The notes under the pieces: model-generated
Databases searched by the model: none
What the model saw: only the letters and a program-made list of their open reading frames with translations
What the model was told of the DNA's origin: nothing
Translations under genes and position numbers: made by a program
Shown here: positions 18,778 to 26,767 of the stretch, in pieces
Position numbering within the stretch: position 1 is the first letter of the stretch
Layout: each line of letters opens with the position of its first letter
From: JAIBJN01 sp963775395
Lineage (GTDB): Bacteria; Actinomycetota; Thermoleophilia; Gaiellales; Gaiellaceae
Direction of reading: 5' to 3'
Assembly (NCBI GenBank): GCA_963775395.1
Contig: CAVZIX010000020.1
Coordinates: 62,001-126,000 of the forward strand
Length of the DNA stretch: 64,000 nucleotides

Positions 18778-19635
18778 TCAGTCGACGTGCGTCGGCGCGC
18801 CGAGCTGATAGAGATCCGGCCGGCGATCGCCGAGCACGTCGTTGCGTTCGTTCCAGGCCTTGTCGTGGGCGCGGGCGAGATCGCAGTCGGCGACCACGAG
18901 CCCGGGCCCGAAGTCCGCGGGCGGCCCGGCCAGCAGCCAGCCATGCTCGTCGCAGATGACGCTTCCGCCGACCCAGTCGACCCCCCGCTCGGGCCCGCAG
19001 CGGTCGCAGAGCGCGAGGAACAGGTGATTCAGGTGCGCGGTGGCCATCGCCAGCGTGACCTCCATGGGCCGCTCCTCCGGCCGTGAGAAGCGCGGCACAT
19101 TCGCCGGCAGCACGATCAGATCCGCGCCGCCCAGGGCAAGACCGCGGGAGATCTCCGGGAACCAGAGGTCGTAGCACACCGCGACGCCGATCCGTCCGGC
19201 GCGGGTCTCGAGCACCGGCGCAGAGGACTGCCCCGGTTCGAAGAAGAGCTCCTCGCGATCCCACAGGTGGATCTTCCGGTAGACGCCGAGAACGCCGGTT
19301 CCGTCCACGACGGCCGCGGAGTTGTAGAGCGAGCCGTCCTCGCCCAGCTCGCAGAATCCGCCGACGACGACGGCATCCGCTCTGGCGGCCTCCTCCGCCC
19401 ACCCGAGGAGGGTCGGCCCGTCAGAGGGCTCGGCGCAGGCGCGGGCCTCCTCGGGCGACTCGAAGACGTAGCCGGACGTCGAGAGCTCGGGAAGGACGAC
19501 GAGACGCGCGCCTGCGGCGACCGCCTCGCGCACGGCCTCGCGCGTGAGGCGGCGGTTGCCCTCGAGGTCGCCGACCGCCGGTGCGAGCTGTTGGCAGGCG
19601 ACCCGAACAGTCTCGCGTGCGTCGTCCGGTGCCAA
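18778..19635 (-). CDS. Nitrilase-superfamily amidohydrolase, 285 aa
   Basis: A carbon-nitrogen hydrolase with the complete triad: Glu50 in VLPELSTSGY, Lys121 in YRKIHLWDREE and Cys154 in AVCYDLWFPE. Family relatives include N-carbamoylputrescine amidase and other omega-amidases. It precedes the guanidino hydrolase gene by 5 nt, so both should be made from one message. Together they could strip a guanidino group and then hydrolyse the carbamoyl or amide product. The start is uncertain: TTG at 19635 is used here, with GTG at 19653 as the alternative. Confidence 0.82.
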   Translation of the reverse strand: MAPDDARETVRVACQQLAPAVGDLEGNRRLTREAVREAVAAGARLVVLPELSTSGYVFESPEEARACAEPSDGPTLLGWAEEAARADAVVVGGFCELGEDGSLYNSAAVVDGTGVLGVYRKIHLWDREELFFEPGQSSAPVLETRAGRIGVAVCYDLWFPEISRGLALGGADLIVLPANVPRFSRPEERPMEVTLAMATAHLNHLFLALCDRCGPERGVDWVGGSVICDEHGWLLAGPPADFGPGLVVADCDLARAHDKAWNERNDVLGDRRPDLYQLGAPTHVD

Positions 19636-19649
19636 GCCCGTCTTGTAGA

Positions 19650-21296
19650 TCACAGAGCTGCCGCGGTCAAGCCCTCGGAAACGAGAGGGGGCGGCTCGAA
19701 CGGCCGCCCCCTCGGGTCCTGCAGTCGTTGGTTTCGGTTTACGGGACGAACGTCCCCTGCGAGCCGGCCGGAGGCCGGAAGCTCCGACCTGCCCTGGCCG
19801 GGAACCTTCTTGCCCGGGACGCCGTTCACCGTCTCCGTCGAGTACGCGAACGTGAGCGCCGCGAGCCCGATCAGGTCGGAGTTGACGTCCAACGCGTGGT
19901 TGTTGTTGTTCGCGAACGTGTCGCAGGCGAGGTGGTAGCACGGGTCGAACTGCGCGCCCGTGGTCCCGCCCCAGATCGACTGCTGCTCGGCGGTCTTCGG
20001 GACCTCCGCGCCGGTGAAGAGGCCGCCGGCGGGGATGTCATTGAGGATGAACGCCTGGTAGTCGCTGCGTCCGTCGAACGCGGCGTCGTCGTACGGCTCG
20101 TCCATGAGCGTGTAGAACGACTCGAAGAGATCCTCGATCGCCACCGAGCCGTCCGGAACGGCGACCGGGGCCACGAAGCTCGACTGGTCGGCGTCCTGCG
20201 TCATGAAGATGTAGTTCGGCGAGCCGACCATGTCGTAGTTCATGTACAGCGCGATCCGGGCCAGCTCGTCGTCACTGAGGCCGTCGACATAGGCCGTCGA
20301 GCCGAGGAGGCCGTCCTCCTCCGCACCCCACCAGGCGAAGCGCATGGTGTTCTGCGGCTTGATGTTGGCGAGCTGCTCGGCGGCCTCCAGCAGGGCAGCG
20401 GAGCCCGAGCCGTTGTCGTTGATCCCGGGCCCGGCCTGTACCGAGTCGAGGTGGGCGCCGGCCATGACGACGTTGTCGTCGTTGACGCCGGTCTTCTCGG
20501 CGATCACGTTGACCTGGGGCCTCGACTCCGGCGGGTCGACGACGATCCTCGCCGTCGAGCCGGCCTGCGAGAGCGCCGCGCCGTCTGCGAACGAGGCGCC
20601 GACGACCGGGATGGTGACGCCCTCACCGCCGGGAATGAGCGTGCCGACGATCAGGCCCTCGCGCGTCGGGTCGTTCCCCTGGTTGAAGATGATCACCGCC
20701 GAGGCACCCGCAGCCTGAGCGTTCACCGCCTTGACGGCGAAGGTGCAGGTCCCTCGCTGGATCAGCGCGATCGAGCCCGCCGGGAAGCCGGCGAAGTCGG
20801 CCGCCTCGCACCCGCTCGTCGACGCGCGCGGGGGTACCAGGTTGATGTCGACGGCAACCACGTTCGCGGTCACCGTTCCGAAGCCGGAACCGCTGAACGC
20901 TCCCGTCTCGTAGGTCGCGTTGACCGGCGTCAGCTGCTGCAGCACCGACGGCGGGGTGAACTCGTACTCGAACTCGTCGAGCGTCACGTCCCAGCCGGCC
21001 GCCTCGAGCTTCGAGACGACGTACTCGACGCTCGCGGTGTATCCAGGCAGGCCCGCGGCACGGTTGCCGCCGTTGGCGTCGGCGATGGCCTGGAACGCGG
21101 CTTGGTGCGCGCGCACCTGGTCGAGCCTGATGCACTCGGTGAGCTTCTGGTACGTGTTGTTGTTGCGCCTGTCGCAGGCTCTCTGCGAAACCTGTGCCAA
21201 CGCGGCGTTGGTGAAGACCATGGCCGCGAGCGCGACCGCCACGATGACCAAGCCCTGAACGCGTCCACGCCCAAGGGCTCGTGTGACTCCCCTCAT
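19650..21296 (-). CDS. Secreted M28-family aminopeptidase with PA domain
   Basis: An exported zinc aminopeptidase. The ATG at 21296 starts a signal peptide (basic residues, then GLVIVAVALAAMVFTNAALA). A protease-associated domain follows (IALIQRGTCTFAVKAVNAQAAG near residue 185). The M28 catalytic part has AGAHLDSV, GINDNGSG, WWGAEEDGLLGS, the Asp of YMNYDMVG, and the final His of CYHLACDT. The end is doubtful: the annotated frame runs through a strong terminator hairpin. In another frame a TAA at 19739 gives PPAGSQGTFVP before it, so a late frameshift is likely. Confidence 0.82.
   Translation of the reverse strand: MRGVTRALGRGRVQGLVIVAVALAAMVFTNAALAQVSQRACDRRNNNTYQKLTECIRLDQVRAHQAAFQAIADANGGNRAAGLPGYTASVEYVVSKLEAAGWDVTLDEFEYEFTPPSVLQQLTPVNATYETGAFSGSGFGTVTANVVAVDINLVPPRASTSGCEAADFAGFPAGSIALIQRGTCTFAVKAVNAQAAGASAVIIFNQGNDPTREGLIVGTLIPGGEGVTIPVVGASFADGAALSQAGSTARIVVDPPESRPQVNVIAEKTGVNDDNVVMAGAHLDSVQAGPGINDNGSGSAALLEAAEQLANIKPQNTMRFAWWGAEEDGLLGSTAYVDGLSDDELARIALYMNYDMVGSPNYIFMTQDADQSSFVAPVAVPDGSVAIEDLFESFYTLMDEPYDDAAFDGRSDYQAFILNDIPAGGLFTGAEVPKTAEQQSIWGGTTGAQFDPCYHLACDTFANNNNHALDVNSDLIGLAALTFAYSTETVNGVPGKKVPGQGRSELPASGRLAGDVRPVNRNQRLQDPRGRPFEPPPLVSEGLTAAAL
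19685..19713 (-). terminator. Strong stem-loop terminator of the M28 peptidase gene
   Basis: GAGGGGGCGGC (19685-19695) pairs perfectly with GCCGCCCCCTC (19703-19713), an 11-bp stem with a 7-nt loop. It is followed on the minus strand by CTCGTTTCC. Its position argues that the peptidase gene really stops at about 19739. Confidence 0.7.
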
Positions 21297-21453
21297 ACGT
21301 TTGCCCCTTTCCGTTTTCCCAAGTTGCGCGGCCGGCAGTGGGTCCCGTCCGGCCGCAGACGGGCACGATAGCCCGTGAGCCAGGAAAATGTAAGTGGCAG
21401 CCGCCACGACGCGCCGTTTGTCATCGGGCGGCCGGTAGCTCGCCGCGTCCCGA

Positions 21454-22020
21454 TCAGGACAATGGCGGACGGAGGAGAACGCGCTTGTTCCGCGGGACGA
21501 CCTGTTCGACGTCGTCGATCGGAACGATCAGGAGCCGGGTCCGGAAAAGGCCCGTGCGGACGGCGAGGGCTTTCGGCTGTCTCTCACGCGAGAGCCGTAC
21601 CTCCTCGACGATCCCGACACGGCCGCCGTCCGACTCGACGGAGAAGCCCTCGCACGTCCTCAGCCAGTAGGCCGAGAGGTCGTCCGCTTTGGAGGGCGTC
21701 TCAGGTTCGCCACTTGGGAGGCCACCCTCCAGCGCCCGATCGAAGGCGGCAACGACCTCCTTCTGAGTCCGTCCTGGACGGTCGTTCCAGACCTCCAGCG
21801 CCGATTCGCCGGTCGACCGATGGAGCGAGCCGACCGCGTCGACGAGGTCCGAGGCAGGTTGACCGTCCCGGCTCGCAAGGAGGGCGCCGAGCATCGACCA
21901 CCGGCGAGCCTCTGGGCTCGAGAACAGGACTGTTCGCCCGTTCGCGTCGCATGCGACCGTGCCCTGACACCAGCCGGCGAGGACGCGCTGGCGGGCCTCG
22001 GCGATGATCTGAATCGACAT
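21454..22020 (-). CDS. DUF6197-like protein with C-terminal PRC-barrel, 188 aa
   Basis: The N-terminal 110 residues resemble DUF6197 (ALLASRD..., then LEVWNDRPGRTQKEVVAAFDRAL), a family of unknown function. The C-terminal part, from about residue 117 (LRTCEGFSVESDGGRVGIVEEV, continuing to VPIDDVEQVVP), has the look of a PRC-barrel, a small beta domain often used in RNA or membrane-complex binding. The ATG at 22020 has GAGGGG about 7 nt upstream. It is transcribed divergently from the MerR/KaiC operon across a comparatively AT-rich gap. The combination of domains is unusual; function unknown. Confidence 0.65.
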   Translation of the reverse strand: MSIQIIAEARQRVLAGWCQGTVACDANGRTVLFSSPEARRWSMLGALLASRDGQPASDLVDAVGSLHRSTGESALEVWNDRPGRTQKEVVAAFDRALEGGLPSGEPETPSKADDLSAYWLRTCEGFSVESDGGRVGIVEEVRLSRERQPKALAVRTGLFRTRLLIVPIDDVEQVVPRNKRVLLRPPLS

Positions 22021-22203
22021 CGACACCCCTCCCTCTGGAAGCCGTGGGAAGAGCAGGGAAGCGGCGCTCGGCAGGTTCGGGCCGCGAGCCGTTTCGAGCG
22101 CCGGCCTCCCAGCCGCGGGCAGGGTAGCAAATGAGTAACTCACGAGCAAATAGTGTTGATAAGCTGAGGAAAACCTTGCCCTGCACCGTCTGCAGGCCAG
22201 GAG

Positions 22204-22209
22204 TAGGCT
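22204..22209 (+). promoter_or_regulatory. Putative -10 box (TAGGCT) of the MerR/KaiC operon
   Basis: TAGGCT ends 9 nt before the ATG of the MerR-type gene, which lacks a clear Shine-Dalgarno site. It fits the leaderless promoter pattern seen elsewhere in this window. Confidence 0.4.
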
Positions 22210-22218
22210 CGACAGGTA

Positions 22219-22884
22219 ATGACTCAGGACCTACGCGCGATCTACAGAATCGGCGCCGTCGCGCGCCTGGTTGGCCTGACGCCGGGAACCATTCGCACGT
22301 GGGAGGAGCGCTACGGCGTCATCTCGCCGCGTAGGAGCGCGGGCGGCCGCAGGCTCTACTCGAGCGCCGACATCGAGGGCCTTCGGTTCGTGAAGACCAA
22401 GGTCGACGAGGGAATCCAGCCTGCCGATGCCCACCGTCTCCTCGCCGAGCGCACAAGCGCCGGCCCGGAACGTCGCGAGCCGACCAGGCAGGCAGGCGTG
22501 CGTCCACTCATCCTCCTCGTCGACCGAGATCCCTATGCGGCCGACGGCAGCGAGTACTTCCTCCGCCGGGAAGGATACGACGTGGACGTGGCGACCGACC
22601 TGCCCGAGGCGGAGAGGAAGTTTTCCGCCCTCGCGCCCCGGCTGGCGATCGTCGAGCTCCTCGTCTCGGGGGGCGAGGGGTTCGATCTGTGCCGCCGCCT
22701 GAAGGAGCAGCGCGCTGCACCTGTCCTCGCGGTCTCCCCACTCGATGCCGGCCGTTCGGCTCTGGCCGCGGGGGCTGATGCCTTCCTGCAGAAGCCGATT
22801 GACCCGGTCGTGCTCGTCACGGCCGTGAACGACCTGGTCCGCTCGAGCGACATCGTCGAGGCGGACGCGGAGTCGCGCTCGTGA
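22219..22884 (+). CDS. MerR-type HTH fused to a receiver-like domain, 221 aa
   Basis: A DNA-binding regulator. Residues 8-78 form a MerR-type winged helix (IGAVARLVGLTPGTIRTWEERYG; the RRSAGGRRLYSSADI wing). Residues 96-205 form a response-regulator receiver fold (LILLVDRDPYAADG). The acidic pair and the conserved Lys192 (QKPID) remain, but the phosphorylated Asp is replaced by Glu146 (AIVELLVSG), so the domain is probably locked in an active-like state or senses something other than phosphate. It overlaps the KaiC-like gene by GTGA, so the two proteins probably act together. Confidence 0.8.
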   Translation: MTQDLRAIYRIGAVARLVGLTPGTIRTWEERYGVISPRRSAGGRRLYSSADIEGLRFVKTKVDEGIQPADAHRLLAERTSAGPERREPTRQAGVRPLILLVDRDPYAADGSEYFLRREGYDVDVATDLPEAERKFSALAPRLAIVELLVSGGEGFDLCRRLKEQRAAPVLAVSPLDAGRSALAAGADAFLQKPIDPVVLVTAVNDLVRSSDIVEADAESRS

Positions 22885-24395
22885 GCGACCGTCTCCCGAG
22901 CGGCGATCCCAAGCTCGACCTCGTGCTCGGCGGTGGGCTCCCGACCGACTCGATCACGGTCGTGGCGGGCGCGCCGGGCAGCGGAAAAACCATCCTCGCT
23001 CACCAGTACGTCTTCGAGAACGCGACCCAGGACCGGCCTGCTCTCTATCTCACGACCGTGTCCGAGCCGTTCGACAAGGTGCTGCGGTACGGACAGGCTC
23101 TGAGCTTCTTCGACCCGCGCCTGATCGGGAGTGCCGTCTTCTTCGAGGATCTCGGAGCCACCCTGACGTCGCGAGGCTTGACCGCCGCCCTCGACCGCAT
23201 GGATGCCCTGACCAAGGAGCGGCGCCCGGGCCTGATCGTGATCGACAGCTTCACGGCGTTTCGCGATTTCGCAGCAGACGACGGCGAGTTCCGACGTTTC
23301 CTCCATGTCCTGGCAGGGCGGCTTTCCGCCTTTCCCGCCACCTCTTTCTGGATCGGGGAGTACGACGGGGAGGACCTCGTGGGCAAGCCGGAGTTCACAG
23401 TTGCGGACGCGATCCTCCATCTGTCGGCCAGGCGGATTTCGGAGCGTAAGCTCCGGGAGTTCGAGGTTCGGAAGTTGCGTGGCTCCGACTTCCTGATGGG
23501 CAGGCATGCGTATCGTCTGTCGAGCGAAGGCGTCGCGGTTTTCCCCCGTCTCGCCGATCCGGCGGAGCAGGGGGCCGACAGCCTGAACGGCGAGCGAATC
23601 TCCTCCGGCATCGACGCGCTCGACAAGATGCTGTCCGAGGGCTACTGGCCCGGCGCGAGCACCCTGATCGCGGGCCCCTCGGGTTGCGGCAAGACGCTGT
23701 TCGGGCTGCACTTCATCTTCGGCGGCGCTCGCGACGGAGAGCCCGGTCTCATCGCCACCCTGCAGGAGAACCCGTCTCAGCTCGAGCGCGTCGTGAGGAG
23801 CTTCGATTGGTCGCTCGAGGAGGACGCGGTCGAGGTCATGTATCGATCGCCGGTCGACATCTACATCGACCAGTGGTTCCACGAGCTCTTGGAGCGCGTG
23901 GAGCGGGGTAGGGTGCGTCGAGTCCTGATCGACAGCCTCGACGACCTTGGCTTCACGACGCAGGACGAGGTGCGCTTTCGCGAGTACATGTACTCGCTCG
24001 TCCAGCGCTGTGCCAGAAACCAGGTGAGCCTCATGATGACCCTCGAGGTTCCGGCCCTCTCGCGGATCACGCATCTCTCCGATTTCAACATCTCGCATTT
24101 GGCGGACAATGTCGTCCTCCTCCAGTACGTCTGGTCAGGAGCGACTGTGAAGCGCGCGCTCACGGTGCTGAAAGCCCGCGCGAGCGCGCTCGAGCCGACC
24201 GTGCGCGAGTTCAAGATCACGGGTGCGGGAGTCGTCCTGGGCGAGGAGCTGGAGCTCGGACTGCTAGTCGGGAGCGCGCGAGCGCTTCGCGCACTGCTCG
24301 GCCTCGGGCGCCTCTATGAACGGGGGGCCGAGTATGCGAGGGTGCCCGGCGGTGGCGTGACTCCCAAGCGAACGTGGGCCGCAACGTTCTCTTAG
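22881..24395 (+). CDS. Double-domain KaiC-like RecA-family ATPase, 504 aa
   Basis: Two KaiC-type P-loop domains lie in tandem. Domain 1 has GAPGSGKT at 30-37 and Walker B LIVIDSF near 118-124. Domain 2 has GPSGCGKT at 265-272, LQENPSQLE near 294-302 and Walker B VLIDSLDD. The architecture matches bacterial KaiC homologues outside the cyanobacterial clock; no kaiA or kaiB is nearby. The C-terminal 40 residues after the second domain are basic and variable. It starts with GTG overlapping the MerR-receiver gene. A role in signal-dependent control by that regulator is inferred. Confidence 0.83.
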   Translation: MSDRLPSGDPKLDLVLGGGLPTDSITVVAGAPGSGKTILAHQYVFENATQDRPALYLTTVSEPFDKVLRYGQALSFFDPRLIGSAVFFEDLGATLTSRGLTAALDRMDALTKERRPGLIVIDSFTAFRDFAADDGEFRRFLHVLAGRLSAFPATSFWIGEYDGEDLVGKPEFTVADAILHLSARRISERKLREFEVRKLRGSDFLMGRHAYRLSSEGVAVFPRLADPAEQGADSLNGERISSGIDALDKMLSEGYWPGASTLIAGPSGCGKTLFGLHFIFGGARDGEPGLIATLQENPSQLERVVRSFDWSLEEDAVEVMYRSPVDIYIDQWFHELLERVERGRVRRVLIDSLDDLGFTTQDEVRFREYMYSLVQRCARNQVSLMMTLEVPALSRITHLSDFNISHLADNVVLLQYVWSGATVKRALTVLKARASALEPTVREFKITGAGVVLGEELELGLLVGSARALRALLGLGRLYERGAEYARVPGGGVTPKRTWAATFS

Positions 24396-24407
24396 GGTCA
24401 CGCCACC
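24351..24407 (+). repeat. Inverted repeat spanning the end of the KaiC-like gene
   Basis: GGTGGCGTGAC (24351-24361) is perfectly complementary to GTCACGCCACC (24397-24407), an 11-bp stem enclosing 35 nt that includes the stop codon. The stem could act as terminator or 3' stabiliser, or be an operator-like site. Confidence 0.4.
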
Positions 24408-24749
24408 CACACGGGGCGACTCTTGAGCCCAGGAGTTGCCCTGCGTAGCGGCGCCTCTTTGCCGATCGAGTCGACACCTGGATCGAGATCGTCGACCCCC
24501 GGCGAGCCTGGAGCGCTGCAATACCAACCCAACCGAAGGGAGATCCTCCAGACCACGGTCGGCCCCGTCGGACGGTGTCCGAGTCGAGACTCACCTCACG
24601 GAGAGTTTCACCGAACTCGCGGCCGCCAGGGCGGGGCTTCCAGGTCGGGCTAGGTCTCGGCCTGTTGCGCGGGTCCGCGCCGATGGGCGCCAATCGTCGG
24701 GCGGCCGGCCGGACGCGCCGGGCCGGCCTCCGGCAGGCAAGCTGTCGGA
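24408..24749. other. Non-coding gap without recognisable features
   Basis: About 340 nt between the KaiC-like gene and the ABC exporter. Short open frames exist but have arginine/serine-biased shadow composition and no ribosome-binding sites. I see no RNA gene, repeat or clear terminator here other than the inverted repeat at its left edge. Confidence 0.5.
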
Positions 24750-26579
24750 GTGGCAGGACGCCGTCGTCGTTGGGATGGGTTCGGAGCCGGGGAAGCGCCG
24801 GAGCGTCCAGCCGATCCTGCAGTGCGCAAGGCGAACTTCCGCCGCATCGTCCGCCTCTTCAGACCGTACGGCCGGACGTTGCTCGCGGTCAACGCCCTGA
24901 TCTTCGTCTCAGCCGCCCTCGGCGTGATCCCGTCCTTCCTCCTGCGGGAGGTCCTCGACGTCGCCATCCCGGACGAGCGCGTCGGCCTGCTGACCCTGCT
25001 CGTGGCGGGCATGGTCGCGATCCCCGTCGTGACCGGTGTGCTCGGCGTCTGGCAGACGCTGCTCTCGAACCGTGTCGGCCAGGCCGTCATGCACGACCTG
25101 CGCACGGCCGTGTACCGACACCTGCAGCGGCTTTCGCTGGCGTTCTTCACCCGCACCCGCACCGGTGAGGTCCAGAGCCGGATCGCCAATGACATCGGCG
25201 GCATCGAGACGGTGGTCACCTCAACGGCGACCTCGGTGGTCTCGAACGTGACCACCGTGCTCGCCACCGTCGGCGCCATGGTGCTCCTTGACTGGCGCCT
25301 CGCCGTCTTCGCCCTCGCGCTCCTGCCGCTGTTCGTCTGGCTCACGAAGCGTGTCGGCGACCAGCGCCGGAAGGTGACGGAGGAGTTGCAAGCCTCCCTA
25401 GCGGACGTGTCCTCGATCGTGCAGGAGTCTCTCTCTGTGTCGGGCATCCTGCTCGGCAAGACGATGGGCCGTTCCGACGACCTCGCCGAGCGCTTCGGGA
25501 ACGAGTCGAGCCGCCTCGCCGACCTCGAGGTGCGCAGCCGAATGACCGGCCGCTGGATGATGGCCGCCATCCAGACGACCTTCGCCGTCATGCCTGCGCT
25601 CGTGTACTGGTTCGCCGGCTGGACGATGGCGAGCGGCAGCGGCGCGATCTCGATCGGGACGCTCGTCGCGTTCACGACGCTCCAGTCTCGCCTCTTCTTC
25701 CCGATCGGTTCGCTGCTCGGCGTCCAGGTCGACGTTCAGAGCTCGCTCGCGCTCTTCGACCGGATCTTCGAGTACCTCGACCAGCCGGTCGACATAGTCG
25801 AGGGGACGCGTGCGCTGGAGAGCCCGCGCGGAGACGTCGCCTTCGACCACGTCTGGTTCCGCTACGGCGACGAGCGGTGGACGCTCGAGGACGTCACGTT
25901 CGCCGTGCCTGCTGGGACGAAGACGGCGCTCGTCGGGGAGACCGGTTCGGGCAAGACGACCTGCGCCTATCTCGTTGCTCGCCTCTACGACGCCACGGAC
26001 GGGAAGGTGACGATCGACGGGGTCGACGTGCGCGAGCTGACGTTCGAGTCGCTGGCCGCCGCCGTCGGCGTCGTCTCCCAGGAGACGTACCTCTTCCACG
26101 CGAGCGTGCGCGAGAACCTGCGCTTCGCGAGGCCCGAGGCGACGGACGCCGAGATCGAGGAGGCGGCGCGTGCTGCGCAGGTACACGACCTGATCGCCTC
26201 GCTGCCGGAGGGTTACGACACCGTGGTCGGCGAGCGCGGCTACCGCTTCTCCGGCGGCGAGAAGCAGCGCCTCGCGATCGCGCGGACGATTCTCCGCAAC
26301 CCGCCCATCCTCGTTCTCGACGAGGCCACGTCGGCGCTCGACGCGCAGACCGAGCGGGCCGTGCAGGACGCGCTCGAGCGCCTCGCCGAGGGCCGGACGA
26401 CGCTCGCCATTGCCCACCGACTCTCGACCGTCCGCGACGCTGACCAGATCGTCGTGCTCGATCATGGTCGGGTCGTCGAGGTCGGAACCCATGACGAGCT
26501 CCTCGACCACGGAGGGCGCTACGCGTCGCTCGTCTTCCGGGACGCGGACACGCCGGCGACTGCCCTTACCGAGTCCTAG
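24750..26579 (+). CDS. ABC exporter, fused permease and ATPase (MsbA/MDR type), 609 aa
   Basis: A half-transporter that works as a dimer and exports lipids or drugs. The transmembrane domain (residues about 30-320) has six helices. The nucleotide-binding domain has Walker A GETGSGKT near 395, the Q-loop VSQETYLFHASVRENL, signature FSGGEKQR, Walker B ILVLDEATSALD and the switch His in AIAHRLST. The N-terminal 25 residues are basic and Pro-rich. The start is GTG, with only a weak ribosome site. It is monocistronic and faces the convergent selenocysteine cluster. Substrate unknown. Confidence 0.87.
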   Translation: MAGRRRRWDGFGAGEAPERPADPAVRKANFRRIVRLFRPYGRTLLAVNALIFVSAALGVIPSFLLREVLDVAIPDERVGLLTLLVAGMVAIPVVTGVLGVWQTLLSNRVGQAVMHDLRTAVYRHLQRLSLAFFTRTRTGEVQSRIANDIGGIETVVTSTATSVVSNVTTVLATVGAMVLLDWRLAVFALALLPLFVWLTKRVGDQRRKVTEELQASLADVSSIVQESLSVSGILLGKTMGRSDDLAERFGNESSRLADLEVRSRMTGRWMMAAIQTTFAVMPALVYWFAGWTMASGSGAISIGTLVAFTTLQSRLFFPIGSLLGVQVDVQSSLALFDRIFEYLDQPVDIVEGTRALESPRGDVAFDHVWFRYGDERWTLEDVTFAVPAGTKTALVGETGSGKTTCAYLVARLYDATDGKVTIDGVDVRELTFESLAAAVGVVSQETYLFHASVRENLRFARPEATDAEIEEAARAAQVHDLIASLPEGYDTVVGERGYRFSGGEKQRLAIARTILRNPPILVLDEATSALDAQTERAVQDALERLAEGRTTLAIAHRLSTVRDADQIVVLDHGRVVEVGTHDELLDHGGRYASLVFRDADTPATALTES

Positions 26580-26665
26580 GAGACCTGTCGAATCGGCCAG
26601 TCCTTGATTCGCGCAAGTCTGACATCTGCTCCGAGAAATGGCGCCTGAGCAGGCTTTCCAGCGAA

Positions 26666-26758
26666 CGGAGCGGCGCAGGAGTCGAACCTACCCAGCGACG
26701 GGTTACGCCGCCTCACCGGTTTTGAAGACCGGCTGGGCCACCGGGCCCGGGCCGCTCC
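26666..26758 (-). tRNA. selC: tRNA-Sec (anticodon TCA)
   Basis: A 93-nt selenocysteine tRNA. The acceptor stem is 8 bp (GGAGCGGC with GCCGCTCC), discriminator G at 26666, with no encoded CCA. The anticodon stem CCGGT/ACCGG closes a 7-nt loop CTTCAAA containing TCA, which reads UGA. The T-arm is GTAGG-TTCGACT-CCTGC. A long variable arm lies between the anticodon and T arms, and a GC-rich D-stem GGGCC/GGCCC closes a 4-nt loop. These are diagnostic tRNA-Sec features. It lies 9 nt downstream of selB on the same strand. Confidence 0.93.
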
Positions 26759-26767
26759 GCTGAGAAC

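Noticed and set aside
24423..24653. Short plus-strand frame in the gap before the ABC exporter
   Set aside because: No ribosome site and Arg/Ser/Pro-biased composition typical of shadow frames.
26586..26612. Second TGTCGA motif as an ECF42 promoter
   Set aside because: The -10 part is poor and the only downstream gene in that direction is on the opposite strand.
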